Origin: Acidobacteriaceae bacterium
GTDB taxonomy: Bacteria; Acidobacteriota; Terriglobia; Terriglobales; Acidobacteriaceae
Direction of reading: 5' to 3'
DNA: 64,000 bases
Assembly (NCBI GenBank): GCA_903642225.1
Contig: CAHJWI010000001.1
Span: 124,001-188,000 of the forward strand
A model generated the notes under the pieces. It ran no database searches and was not told where the DNA came from. It was given only the letters and a program-made list of their open reading frames with translations. The position numbers were made by a program, and so were the translations under genes. Positions 35,126 through 44,273 of the stretch are shown in pieces (the first letter of the stretch is position 1; each line of letters opens with the position of its first letter).

Positions 35126-37650
35126 GCCAGCACCAACTCTGCTTCAAGCTGCTCTTCAAGGCTGTCGGCCCATGCGCCATGCAGCGCAACCGTTGTTTCA
35201 CTTACGACGGGAACACCGTCTAGTACCACTTCAATACGGTCAGGGATGACTTCACCCAGTGGAGCGAGAAATACCTCATTGTGCTCGCGTACGATTGCGC
35301 GCGCGGCATCAAGGTTCTGGGGTGCGACCGTAGCGATGACGGAGGATCCAATCTCACTGAACAGGCGCTCGACCGCCATCGCGGGATCACTGCCGACGTT
35401 CATTGCTATACGCACGCCCATGCGATTCGCGAAGGCACCTTTCGCAAATGCCGCCAGACACCCGCCGTCCGACAAGTCGGCAGCACTCTCCAACAGGCCG
35501 GCCGCGGCAAGTGCAATCAGCGCCCGATGCAGAGATGCTTCCTCTTCTACGTTCAGCACGGGAGGCGCACCCCACGCTTCGCCGAGAACGCTGGAGGCGT
35601 AGGCCGACGAACCCAGGTCCTGCATCCACTCGCGGCCAACGCCGTGGTATGCCGACAGGAAGACCACGACGTCGCCGACATTCTTAAATCCACTCGGCAC
35701 AACCTTCGTCACATCGTCAAGAATCCCCACCACTCCGACCACCGGCGTTGGGTAAATGCCTTCACCCTTCGTCTCGTTGTACAGCGAGACGTTCCCGCCC
35801 GTAATCGGCGTTCCAAGCGCCGTACACGCCTCGCTGATGCCGTCGATCGCTTGGCTCAGCTGCGCCATAATCTCCGGCTTCATCGGGTTGCCGAAGTTGA
35901 GGCAGTTGGTGGCAGCGACGGGGGTGGCGCCCGTGCAGGCGACCTTACGCGCGGCTTCTGCCACCGCGTGCATGGCGCCGAGCTTCGGGTCCAGGTATGT
36001 CCATCGACCATTGCCCGCGAGGGCCATGGCCAGGCCGCGCTCCGGCTTGCCGGTGGCTGCATCGCCGGTCCCTTTGATGCGGATGACCCCGGCCTCGGAT
36101 CCCGGCCCCTGCACCGTGTTGGTCTGCACCATGCTGTCGTACTGCTCAAAGATGTGGCGCTTGTCGCAGATGTTGGCGCTCGCCAGCAGCTTTTTCAAAT
36201 CCGCAGTGTAATCCCGCGGCTTCTTCAGTTGTTCCAGCACCCACGCCGGCGGGTCCAGCGGAACCGGCGCCTTCCACGTGCAAACCGGCCGGTTGTACAG
36301 CGGCGCATCATCGGTAAGCGAGGTGTTCGACAGGTCCGCCACCAGCACGCCACCCTGACGAATCCGCATGCGGTTCTCCGGGATTACTGTCCCAACAACC
36401 GCCGCATCCAGACCCCACTTCACGAAAACATCCAGCACCTCCTGCTCGCGCCCTGCATGGGCCACCAGCAGCATGCGCTCCTGCGATTCGCTCAGCATAA
36501 TCTCGTAGCTGCTCATGCCGCTGTCGCGCTGTGGGACCCGGTTTAGCTCCACGTCCAGGCCCACATCCCCCCGCGCGCCCATCTCGCAGATGGAGCATGT
36601 CAGCCCCGCCGCACCCATGTCCTGAATGCCGGCAACCGCACCGGTCTTCATCGCTTCAATGCAGGCTTCCATCAGCAGCTTTTCGAGGAAGGGATCGCCC
36701 ATTTGTACATTGGGCCGCTTCTGCTCGCTGCCCTCGGTGAATTCTTCGCTGGCCATGGTCGCGCCGTGGATGCCGTCGCGCCCCGTCTTTGCGCCCACGT
36801 AGATCACCGGGTTCCCCACACCGGTGGCCTTGGCGTAAAAGATCTCGTCGTGCCGCACCAGCCCCAGCGCAAACGCGTTCAGCAGTGGGTTGCCGCTGTA
36901 GCACGCCTCAAATCGCGTTTCGCCGCCCACGTTGGGCACGCCAAAGCAGTTGCCGTACCCCGCAACGCCGTGCACGACGCCTTCCATCACCGACCGGTTC
37001 TTCGCATAATCAATCGCGGTATCCGCACTTGACGGTGCCTGTCCCGCGCCCTCTTCTGTATCTTCCGTCGGACCCTGCGCCGTAAATGAAACCGCGGCCT
37101 GCGGGGGCGAATCCGCCACTCCGGCAGGCGGCACCAGCGGCCCGAACCGGAGCGAATCCATCACCGCCATGGGCCGTGCGCCCATCGTAAAAATATCCCG
37201 CAGAATGCCACCCACACCCGTCGCCGCACCCTGGTAGGGCTCAATGTAGCTGGGATGGTTATGCGACTCTATCTTGAAGGCGCACGCCCAGCCATCACCC
37301 ACGTCGATGATGCCGGCGTTCTCCCCCGGCCCCTGCATCACCGAACCTGGACCGGTTAACCGCGTGCCCTTGGTCGGCAACCGCTTCAGGTGCACTTTGC
37401 TTGATTTATAGGAGCAATGCTCGCTCCACATCACGCTATAGATCCCCAACTCTGTCAGCGAAGGCACGCGTCCCAGCGCCTTCAGAATCAGCTGGTACTC
37501 GTCGTCGATGATGTTGTGCGTCTTCAGAAGCGCGGCAAGCTGCGCACCGGTCGCGGCAATTGGCTCAGGCACTTGCGTCATGGATAAGTCGGCAGTGCTG
37601 GGCGCGCCTGCGGCCTCTGCCTCTGTAGAGATGGCTGTGGGCTGGCTCAC
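35122..37650 (-). CDS. purL: phosphoribosylformylglycinamidine synthase subunit II
   Basis: ATP-dependent conversion of FGAR to FGAM. Typical motifs: [39 protein letters not shown] (with SHNHPS following), [20 protein letters not shown] and [15 protein letters not shown], then the second half with [10 protein letters not shown]. At 842 residues it is ~100 longer than a usual small PurL; about 40 of these are a Pro/Ala/Thr-rich insertion at residues ~172-216, between FGPL and the VVHGVAGYG helix. PurS/PurQ partners are not in the window. First gene of the purL-purF run. Confidence 0.97.
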   Translation of the reverse strand: MSQPTAISTEAEAAGAPSTADLSMTQVPEPIAATGAQLAALLKTHNIIDDEYQLILKALGRVPSLTELGIYSVMWSEHCSYKSSKVHLKRLPTKGTRLTGPGSVMQGPGENAGIIDVGDGWACAFKIESHNHPSYIEPYQGAATGVGGILRDIFTMGARPMAVMDSLRFGPLVPPAGVADSPPQAAVSFTAQGPTEDTEEGAGQAPSSADTAIDYAKNRSVMEGVVHGVAGYGNCFGVPNVGGETRFEACYSGNPLLNAFALGLVRHDEIFYAKATGVGNPVIYVGAKTGRDGIHGATMASEEFTEGSEQKRPNVQMGDPFLEKLLMEACIEAMKTGAVAGIQDMGAAGLTCSICEMGARGDVGLDVELNRVPQRDSGMSSYEIMLSESQERMLLVAHAGREQEVLDVFVKWGLDAAVVGTVIPENRMRIRQGGVLVADLSNTSLTDDAPLYNRPVCTWKAPVPLDPPAWVLEQLKKPRDYTADLKKLLASANICDKRHIFEQYDSMVQTNTVQGPGSEAGVIRIKGTGDAATGKPERGLAMALAGNGRWTYLDPKLGAMHAVAEAARKVACTGATPVAATNCLNFGNPMKPEIMAQLSQAIDGISEACTALGTPITGGNVSLYNETKGEGIYPTPVVGVVGILDDVTKVVPSGFKNVGDVVVFLSAYHGVGREWMQDLGSSAYASSVLGEAWGAPPVLNVEEEASLHRALIALAAAGLLESAADLSDGGCLAAFAKGAFANRMGVRIAMNVGSDPAMAVERLFSEIGSSVIATVAPQNLDAARAIVREHNEVFLAPLGEVIPDRIEVVLDGVPVVSETTVALHGAWADSLEEQLEAELVLA

Positions 37651-37719
37651 TGCAGTAGTGTCGCACGGTTGTCGGTGGAGGGATTCGAAACGGCCGCCCG
37701 GCGGTGCCAGCTTCGGGCA

Positions 37720-38772
37720 TTATTCCGCCCACCCACGCACTGAGCCGCCGAACACTGCCGAGCGCATCGCCGGCTTGAAAAAGCGGTCCATCGCGCCGCC
37801 AGCCAGTGCCGTTCCCTCGTCCAGCCGCTTGATCTGCTCCTCCGTCATCACCAGATCGAGTGCCAGCAGCTGATCCTTCAACTGGTGGAGCTTGCTCGCA
37901 CCCAGAATTGGCGAGGTGATGCCCGGCTGCGCACATACCCACGCCAGCGCCACCTGGCTCAACGGCTTGCCCATCTCGTCCGCGACGACGCGCAGCACGT
38001 CCAGCGCACGCCAGTTGCTGTCGGTGAATACCTGAAAGCTGGGCAGATTCAAATCAAGCCGGCCGCCGGCAGACTTTACCGTGCCGTCCACGTCGCGGCT
38101 GTACTTGCCGGTCAGCAGGCCTGCAGCCAACGCACCCCAGGGCGTTATGCCCATGCCCAGGTGCTCCGCCGCCGGCACGTGCTCCCGTTCAATGCTGCGC
38201 TCGGTCAGGCTGTACGGCATTTGCAGAGCGATAGGTCCGGGTTCGTTGTGCGCCGAGGCGAGTGTCGCCATCTGCGTGGCGTACCACGCAGGCACATCAC
38301 TCAGCGCAAAGTATCGAATCTTGCCGGCACGCACCAGGTCGCCAAGCGACTGCAATACCTCTTCCACCGGCGTTACCTGGTCCCACGCATGCTGCCAGTA
38401 CAGGTCCACGTAATCGGTCTTCAGCCTGCGCAACGATCCCTCCAGCGCCCGGTGCATATTCTTGCGTCCGTTGCCGCCGGCGTTTGCGTTACCCGGCTCT
38501 GCGCTGAAGGTGAATTTGGTCGCCAGCACTAGGCGATCACGCAGCTTGCCCTCGGCGATGTAGCGGCCCACCAACTCCTCGCTTGTGCCTTTCACATACA
38601 CATCGGCTGTGTCGATGAAGTTGCCGCCCGCATCCACGTATGCGTCGAAGATGGACCGCGCCTCCGCATCCTCAGAACCCCATCGAGGGTTGCCAAACGT
38701 CATCGTCCCCAGGCAAAGCGGACTCACAATCAGGCCGCTGCGGCCCAGCGTGCGAACATCGGTAAGCGTCAT
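37720..38772 (-). CDS. aldo/keto reductase
   Basis: TIM-barrel NADPH oxidoreductase, ~350 residues. Catalytic tetrad positions are visible: D in GGNFIDTADVYVKGTSEE (with Tyr), K in LVLATKFTF, H in DLYWQHAWD. Cofactor motif near the C-terminus: SPILGASKLHQLKDQL. ATG 38772 or 38778 starts the protein; the longer frame has no support. Substrate unknown. Head-to-head with the SseB-like gene. Confidence 0.9.
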   Translation of the reverse strand: MTLTDVRTLGRSGLIVSPLCLGTMTFGNPRWGSEDAEARSIFDAYVDAGGNFIDTADVYVKGTSEELVGRYIAEGKLRDRLVLATKFTFSAEPGNANAGGNGRKNMHRALEGSLRRLKTDYVDLYWQHAWDQVTPVEEVLQSLGDLVRAGKIRYFALSDVPAWYATQMATLASAHNEPGPIALQMPYSLTERSIEREHVPAAEHLGMGITPWGALAAGLLTGKYSRDVDGTVKSAGGRLDLNLPSFQVFTDSNWRALDVLRVVADEMGKPLSQVALAWVCAQPGITSPILGASKLHQLKDQLLALDLVMTEEQIKRLDEGTALAGGAMDRFFKPAMRSAVFGGSVRGWAE

Positions 38773-38825
38773 GAGCATTCGATGCGGCACACGCGCGAAG
38801 GTGGCGCAACCGCTACCATCAGTGC

Positions 38826-39275
38826 ATGGCTGAACCAACCAAGGCAGAAATCGTTACGGCGCTGCCTGAGGCACCGCAAGGCAGCCTGCTTGAGAGCGCC
38901 ATTCGCGCCGCGCACGCCGGTACGCTGTCCAGCGCAGAGGTTGTGCGCACCCTGGCCACCGGCAAAATCGCCGTGCCCAGCAAGGCTGAGGTCCGCGACA
39001 GCCTCTCCGACCTGCGCGCCGTTGTGCTCGACAAGGACGGCAAGAGTTTCCTTGCCGTCTTCTCTACCGTGGAGCGAGCCCAGGCACTGCGCAACATGGC
39101 GGCCTACTGCGTCCTGGTTGACGCCCTCACCGTCCTGCAGTCGCTGGATGCGGATCTCGGCGTGGTCATTAACCCCGGTACCGATGTCGTCATGGAGATT
39201 TCAGCCGACGGTGTTCGGCGCATCGTGCAGCAATTCGGCGCAGCGGGCGAGACGCACGAAGCCGTGCCGAATTAG
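38826..39275 (+). CDS. SseB-family N-terminal domain protein
   Basis: A 149-residue soluble protein. The second half, SFLAVFSTVERAQAL, AAYCVLVDALTVLQSL and GVVINPGTDVVMEISADGVR, matches the SseB N-terminal domain layout (value-type beta-hairpin, then ...VINPG..). The N-terminal 50 residues resemble a second helical unit (AIRAAHAGTLSSAEVVRTL). The domain is common in bacterial proteins of unknown role, often enhanced-serine-sensitivity-like. Convergent with dut. Confidence 0.7.
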   Translation: MAEPTKAEIVTALPEAPQGSLLESAIRAAHAGTLSSAEVVRTLATGKIAVPSKAEVRDSLSDLRAVVLDKDGKSFLAVFSTVERAQALRNMAAYCVLVDALTVLQSLDADLGVVINPGTDVVMEISADGVRRIVQQFGAAGETHEAVPN

Positions 39276-39307
39276 AGCGCAACGCCTAGAACGACATGCC
39301 GTTTGTA

Positions 39308-39739
39308 CTACTGGCCCGTGGAGCCGAAGCCGCCTGCACTTCGTACCGTTGCGTCCAGATCCTCAGTCTCCAGGAACGTCGCTTCAATCCGCTGCACAAT
39401 GCGCAGTTGTGCCACACGGCTGCCGCCGGGCAGCGTCACCGCCGCGTCCGTTGTGTTCAGCAGCACCACCTTCAACTCGCCGCGATATCCCGTGTCAATG
39501 ACACCTGCCAGCGTGGTAACGCCACGAACCGCAAGTCCACTTCGGTCTTCTACGAGCGCACCAAAACCTTCAGGAAACGCGATGGCAAGTCCGGTCGGCA
39601 CCAGAACCGTTTTGCCCGCAGCCACTTCCATATCGGCGACGGAGTACAAATCGGCAGCCAGATCGCCGAACGGACCTGTATGCGCATATCGGGGAAGAAC
39701 GGCATCCGGATGGAGACGCTTAACAGCAACCTGAGGCAT
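39308..39739 (-). CDS. dut: deoxyuridine 5'-triphosphate nucleotidohydrolase
   Basis: Trimeric dUTPase, 143 residues, hydrolyses dUTP to dUMP and PPi. All five motifs can be found: GDLAADLYSV (I), VEDRSGLAVRG (II), GVIDTGYRGELKV (III), GSRVAQLRI (IV) and the flexible C-terminal AGGFGSTG (V). ATG at 39739 is the clear start. Confidence 0.95.
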   Translation of the reverse strand: MPQVAVKRLHPDAVLPRYAHTGPFGDLAADLYSVADMEVAAGKTVLVPTGLAIAFPEGFGALVEDRSGLAVRGVTTLAGVIDTGYRGELKVVLLNTTDAAVTLPGGSRVAQLRIVQRIEATFLETEDLDATVRSAGGFGSTGQ

Positions 39740-39812
39740 AACTCAGCATAACGGGCTTGCGGAGCGGGCAAACGAGCGACTGGCTGGGCAAGCCTCTGCC
39801 GGTTGTGCTTAG

Positions 39813-40001
39813 CTACGTCGCCTGCCGTTGGCGTCCACGATCCGACAGGCTGCCGCGGTCTCGCAACATCGACCTTGTCCTGCACTTGGAACACCACCAC
39901 GGAAAAAAGCCGAGTAGCGAGTACACAAACCTTTCGGCAAACCCGTGACGCGCGGTACGGCGAATGCCTGCACCCTTGCAATGGGGACACAACTCCGGCA
40001 T
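39813..40001 (-). CDS. small zinc-ribbon-like protein (62 aa)
   Basis: From ATG 40001, with AGAGGAG 8 bases upstream, a 62-residue protein: MPELCPHCKGAGIRR, then ERFVYSLLGFFPWWCSKC. Two CxxC knuckles separated by an aromatic/basic segment form a likely zinc ribbon. I recall short acidobacterial proteins with the same R-x-x-R...ER...P-[WF]-x-C-x-x-C plan; function unknown. The 40002-40256 gap upstream shows no gene. Confidence 0.65.
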   Translation of the reverse strand: MPELCPHCKGAGIRRTARHGFAERFVYSLLGFFPWWCSKCRTRSMLRDRGSLSDRGRQRQAT

Positions 40002-40256
40002 CTCGAAAAGCTCCTCTAGGAAAAAGTGCAGACCAACACCATCAAGTACGGCACGTGCGCGGTGCCCAGCAGCCATTTCTTACGACATGCCAGTTTTCTA
40101 AGACCCCGGCTCTCTTTTAGAGTAGGACGCCGGGGCATATGCCGCGCAAGAAGAAAATTTCGGTCGCAGGTACTTTCTTCCACCCTGTGGAACACATGCC
40201 GGCTGCAGGTGCAAGCAGCCAATGCCGTGCCCGCGCCGTACGCTGAAAATCCTGAT

Positions 40257-41351
40257 TTAAGAACGCACCGCCGGCGGCAATGGATTGCGATTCTGGAACT
40301 GCCGTTGATGCCAGTACGGGTACGGCACCGGCCGCTCGCTGGCCCCATCCAGCGCTGCCACCTGCTCCGGCGTCAGCACGATTTCAGCCGCGGCAAGGTT
40401 CGCCTGCAGCTGCTCCTTGTTCCGCGCGCCAATGATCACGCTGCTGACCGAAGGCTTGCGCAAGAGCCACGCCAGCGCCACTTGGGGAACCGTGTTCCCG
40501 GTTTCGCCCGCCAGCTTTTCCAGCGCATCGACAACGCTGTACAGGTATTCCTCATCCACCACGGGTCCGGCTGCCTCGCCACCGTCGCCCAGCCGCGTGC
40601 CTTTAGCGGGTGGTTGCCCGCGCCGAATCTTGCCGGTCAAGCGCCCCCACCCAAGTGGACTCCATACCAGTGCGCCCACGTCTTCCGCCATGGCCAGCGG
40701 CATCAGCTCCCACTCATAATCGCGCCCGATAAGGCTGTAGTACACCTGGTGCGCCGCATACCGCGCCCAACCGTACTGCTCGCTCAGGTCCAGCGACCGC
40801 TGCAGATGCCAGCCGCTGAAATTACTGCACGCGATGTAGCGGATTTTGCCATCGCGCACCAGCGTATCCAGCGTGCTCAGCACCTCTTCCATCGGCGTCA
40901 GCGCGTCAAAGGCGTGCATGTGAAACACGTCGATGTAGTCCGTCTGCAGCCGCTTCAGCGATCCGTCCACCTGCCGTGTGATGTGCAGCCGCGACGACCC
41001 CACACTGTTCGCCGCGTTCGGCAGCGGCCTGCGCGATGACGCCTCTTCCGCGTTCCCTGCATGCCGGCCGTCAAAGCCGAACGTTGTTTTTGTGGAAAGC
41101 AGCACATCCTCGCGCGGCAGGTGCTTGATCGCCTCGCCCAGCACCTCTTCCGACAGGCCCTGCGAGTACACATCCGCGGTGTCGAAAAAGTTCATACCCG
41201 CACCCATGCAGGTGTCGATCAGCTCGCGTGCCTCCGCAACGTCCGTCGATCCCCACGTCTTGAAGAACTCGTTGCCACCACCAAACGTTCCCGTGCCAAG
41301 GCAAAGCACCGGTACCTGCAAACCACTCTTCCCAAGCTGTCGAAATTCCAT
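40257..41351 (-). CDS. aldo/keto reductase (second copy type)
   Basis: 364 residues. Starts MEFRQLGKSGLQVPVLCLGT; catalytic Asp/Tyr in NFFDTADVYSQGLSEE, Lys in LLSTKTTFGF, His in DVFHMHAFD; cofactor loop SSVIIGARNKEQL. Related to but clearly divergent from the reductase at 37720 (different loop lengths, e.g. the GRHAGNAEEASSRRPLP insert). Substrate unknown. It is the last core-like gene before the accessory stretch. Confidence 0.9.
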   Translation of the reverse strand: MEFRQLGKSGLQVPVLCLGTGTFGGGNEFFKTWGSTDVAEARELIDTCMGAGMNFFDTADVYSQGLSEEVLGEAIKHLPREDVLLSTKTTFGFDGRHAGNAEEASSRRPLPNAANSVGSSRLHITRQVDGSLKRLQTDYIDVFHMHAFDALTPMEEVLSTLDTLVRDGKIRYIACSNFSGWHLQRSLDLSEQYGWARYAAHQVYYSLIGRDYEWELMPLAMAEDVGALVWSPLGWGRLTGKIRRGQPPAKGTRLGDGGEAAGPVVDEEYLYSVVDALEKLAGETGNTVPQVALAWLLRKPSVSSVIIGARNKEQLQANLAAAEIVLTPEQVAALDGASERPVPYPYWHQRQFQNRNPLPPAVRS

Positions 41352-41461
41352 AACTCATTGGATGCAGCAAGCCACAAAGGAAAAACATTCCGTTTCCACG
41401 GCGCACGGCTCATTAGGCTGGGCGACAGCCTCGACAACTTCCTGAGGGAGATCGGCCTTAA

Positions 41462-42492
41462 CCCGAGGACCGGAGGGTCGTACACACCACCCTTGACGGG
41501 AGCTTTCTGATGCCGAGTGTTGCGCCCGGAAATTATTACGTTTTGGCAGACGCTGATCCGTATGTCTCCGCCGCAGGTGTGCTTACCCGCGAACAGATGG
41601 ATCACCCAACCAAAGAGATCGCGCAGCGTATGGCACAGCTGCTGGTCCCGGTCGCAGTAGCTTCGGGCAAGACCTCGGCGGTTGAGGTAAGGCTCCACCG
41701 GGGTGCTGTCCTGAGCGGAACAGTTCGCTTCGACGACGGAGCGCCCCTTTGCCGCGAGTGTGCAGCTTCTACGCAAGGACGATCGGGGTGTGTGGAAGGA
41801 ATTCCACGCTCATCTGGGCGGAGGCTTTGCTGTCATGGACGACCAGGGACGCTTCCGATTTGTGGGTCTGCCTGCAGGATCGTACAGGGTATATGCAAAG
41901 CTCGCCGTAGACAAGGAATTCATGTCGCGGAGGGAAGATGCAACTGAGGGCTGATGTCGCGCTCCCTCGACGAGCTCAAGATTTATAGCCCGAATGCGAC
42001 GCGAGAGAAAGACGCGAAGACCTACCAGCTTGCAGACGGGCAGGAGGAGGCGGGAGTTCAGGTTGAGGTGCCACTAAGCAGCTGCATGCGGTGGCTGGGT
42101 CACTCGTAGAGTCAGAAACGGGATGAACGATTAACGCGGGGCATGTGTCAGTAGTTTTCGCCGACGACGGGAAAAAGCTGGCATCGACGGATGTGGATGC
42201 TGAAGACGACGCTTTTCACTTGGCGTTTGTCCCGGAGGGCAGCTACAAGCTCAAAGTGACAAAAGCGCAAGATGTCGAGCGAACCGAAGTGCCAAACGCA
42301 CCGGGTTCTGTTCCACCCTTCGAAACCAAGGAGAAAACATTGCGGAACTTCGGCGAGACGACGCAGGCCCCTGTCGTGACGAGCGATGTACAAAGCCTGC
42401 TGATCGCGGTACCGAAAGCCGGGCAAACGGAAAGCGCCCCGACCGGTGCGACAGCACAGGCTGCAGACTCAGGACAAAGCACAACACCCTAG
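41462..42492 (+). pseudogene. decayed carboxypeptidase-regulatory-like domain protein
   Basis: Successive frames form one protein. RRVVHTTLDGSFLMPSVAPG and NYYVLADADPYVS lead to SGTVRFDDGAPL in one frame; an extra base in the CCCCTTT run (~41743-41750) shifts to LLRKDDRGVWKEFHAHLGGG and FRFVGLPAGSYRVYAKL in another; a TGA at 41952, further shifts and a TGA near 42123 (TINAGHVSVVFADDGKK resumes) lead to FHLAFVPEGSYKLKV and the C-terminus at 42492. The D-G-x-F-x-x-P-x-[LV]-x-x-G-x-Y pattern is that of CarboxypepD_reg domains, common in acidobacterial surface proteins. The upstream part is missing. The 41352-41461 stretch shows nothing firm. Confidence 0.75.
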
Positions 42493-42615
42493 GGCAAAGG
42501 CCGGGATTAAGCGCAGCGTTGTTCAAATCGACGAGTGTCCGAGCAGGAAGCAGATTCTGTGAAGCTCCTGCAGGTCTGATGCACGAGCATTTACATCTGA
42601 TAAGGACGTTATCGT

Positions 42616-42873
42616 ATGCAGATGGAAGCACACATGAATGACACAGAGTTCGACGGAAAGAAGCTTTACGAGTACGGTCGAGCGGCCCAGGCCAAGTTCG
42701 ACATCCGAGGTAAGTGCATCCACAGGGCTTACACCACCAGCCAACCGGTAGATGAGATTCGTGGAAAGTACATCCATAAGGCTCACAGTGCTTCGCAGCC
42801 AGAACTTGAGATCAGAGGCACGAAGGTGCACAAGGCCCGCAGCGAGACCCAAGCTCTTTTCGAGATCCGTTGA
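42616..42873 (+). CDS. small protein with three 18-residue repeats
   Basis: 85 residues (79 if ATG 42634 is used; both have ribosome sites). After DGKKLYEYGRAAQAK come near-identical units of 18 residues: FDIRGKCIHRAYTTSQPV, DEIRGKYIHKAHSASQPE, LEIRGTKVHKARSETQAL, ending FEIR. Consensus: x-[DE]-I-R-G-x-x-[IV]-H-[KR]-A-x-[ST]-x-[ST]-Q-x-x. Repeat copies differ at DNA level, so the pattern is selected. Probably short beta-hairpins or a solenoid; I recall similar I-R-G-x-x-I-Y repeats in small mobile-element proteins but cannot name the family. First gene of a three-gene coupled set. Confidence 0.75.
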   Translation: MQMEAHMNDTEFDGKKLYEYGRAAQAKFDIRGKCIHRAYTTSQPVDEIRGKYIHKAHSASQPELEIRGTKVHKARSETQALFEIR

Positions 42874-42875
42874 AC

Positions 42876-43295
42876 ATGAGGATCCGCCTGCCTCAGTCTG
42901 TCGCTGACACTTACCGTGCTGTCGCCCAGCTCGAGAACGACTATCCCGGGCGAAAGTTCACACCGGATGGTCATTTGGTCGGTTCAATCGGCGAGGTGAT
43001 CGCCGCGAAAGCGCTCGGTCTGACCCTCTATCCTGCCTCTCATGCCGGCCATGATGCTCATGATGGCCTTGGCGGCGATGTGCAGATCAAGATGACAGCC
43101 GGACACAGCGTAGCCATGTATGCCGAGTGCATCCGCCTGGTCGTTCTTAAAGTGGTCTCGCCGGAAGAAGCGGAAATCGTTTACGACGGGCCGGGCGCTC
43201 CGGCCTGGTCGGCAGCCGGTAAGCTCGCCAAGAACGGACAGCGCGTGGTGCGCCTGTCTAGGCTAAAAGCTCTGGCTGCGGAGCGAAACGCATGA
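42876..43295 (+). CDS. PD-(D/E)XK-like small protein (DUF6998-like)
   Basis: 139 residues from ATG 42876, two bases after the repeat-protein stop. The core GHLVGSIGEVIAAKALGL, HDAHDGLGGDVQIKMTAG shows a Glu (E40), an Asp (D63) and Q-x-K (Q70/K72) in the spacing of a restriction-endonuclease-like fold. VVRLSRLKAL forms the C-terminus. I recall similar proteins under DUF6998; the nuclease idea is inference from the motif. Its stop overlaps the recombinase ATG by 4 bases, implying translational coupling. Confidence 0.75.
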   Translation: MRIRLPQSVADTYRAVAQLENDYPGRKFTPDGHLVGSIGEVIAAKALGLTLYPASHAGHDAHDGLGGDVQIKMTAGHSVAMYAECIRLVVLKVVSPEEAEIVYDGPGAPAWSAAGKLAKNGQRVVRLSRLKALAAERNA

Positions 43296-44260
43296 GCGAG
43301 CTGCTTTCCATCCAGGTTTCTGCCAGCACTGCTTTACTGCCCGCGCTGTTTCAGGGCACGCCCGACGGCGGCCGGCACTTCTGGGAGTTCTTCACCGTAA
43401 ACATACGCAACCCGAACACCCGCCGCGCCTACCTCAAAGCCGTGGGGATCTTTGCGGCCTGGAGCAAGGAGCGCGGTATGGACGACCTGGCGCGGGTGAC
43501 GCCCATGCATGTGGCCGCCTACGTCGAGCAGCTCGGCCGGACCCACTCCAAACCTACCGTCAAGCAGCATTTGGCGGCGATCCGCATGCTATTCGATTGG
43601 CTGGTGACCGGCCACGTCATGCACACCAATCCTGCCCATGCCGTACGTGGCCCCAAGCACTCCGTCCGCAAGGGCAAGACTTCCGTGCTCTCGGCCGAGG
43701 AGATGCACGAGCTGCTGGCCGCAATCGACACCACTTCCCTACTCGGCTTGCGTGATCGAGCCCTCATCGCCCTGATGGGCTACACCTTTGCTCGCGTCGG
43801 AGCCGCAACCGGCATGAAGGTCGAAGACTACTACGTGCAGAAGCGGCGCGGGTGGGTTCGGCTACATGAGAAGGGCGGCAAGGTGACCGAGCTTCCCTGC
43901 CACCACAATCTCGACCAGTATCTGGAAGAATGGATCGCCGCCGCAGGACTCGCCAGCAAACCGGAAGCCCCGCTCTTCCCTACCCTTAAGCATGGCCGCC
44001 TGAGCGATGGCGAGCTCGCCGGCATTCCGCAGGCGAACGTTCACCTCATGATCCAGCGTAGGGCGAACGCGGCCGGTCTGCGAACAAAGATCAGCGCCCA
44101 CAGCTTCCGTGCCACTGGCATTACGACATACCTGCAAAATGGCGGCAAGCTGGAGACCGCGCAGCAAATGGCCGGGCACGAATCAGCACGGACCACCGGC
44201 CTCTACGACCGGCGTAGCGATGAGATCGCGCTCGATGAGGTCGAGCGCATCGCATATTAG
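43292..44260 (+). CDS. tyrosine recombinase (phage/XerD-like integrase)
   Basis: 322 residues: an N-terminal SAM-like core-binding domain (NTRRAYLKAVGIFAAWSKER, KPTVKQHLAAIRMLFDWLV) and the catalytic domain with all active-site residues readable: Arg in FARVGAATGM, Lys in HEKGGKVTEL, H-x-x-R in SAHSFRATGI, His in QMAGHESARTT and the Tyr nucleophile in GLYDRRSDE. It is the third gene of the coupled cassette. No flanking att repeat or tRNA could be found by eye. Confidence 0.95.
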   Translation: MSELLSIQVSASTALLPALFQGTPDGGRHFWEFFTVNIRNPNTRRAYLKAVGIFAAWSKERGMDDLARVTPMHVAAYVEQLGRTHSKPTVKQHLAAIRMLFDWLVTGHVMHTNPAHAVRGPKHSVRKGKTSVLSAEEMHELLAAIDTTSLLGLRDRALIALMGYTFARVGAATGMKVEDYYVQKRRGWVRLHEKGGKVTELPCHHNLDQYLEEWIAAAGLASKPEAPLFPTLKHGRLSDGELAGIPQANVHLMIQRRANAAGLRTKISAHSFRATGITTYLQNGGKLETAQQMAGHESARTTGLYDRRSDEIALDEVERIAY

Positions 44261-44273
44261 CTCCATGCCACCT

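Noticed and set aside
40026..41039. Long + strand open frame opposite the aldo/keto reductase
   Set aside because: Arg/His/Pro-rich antisense shadow of a well-supported gene.
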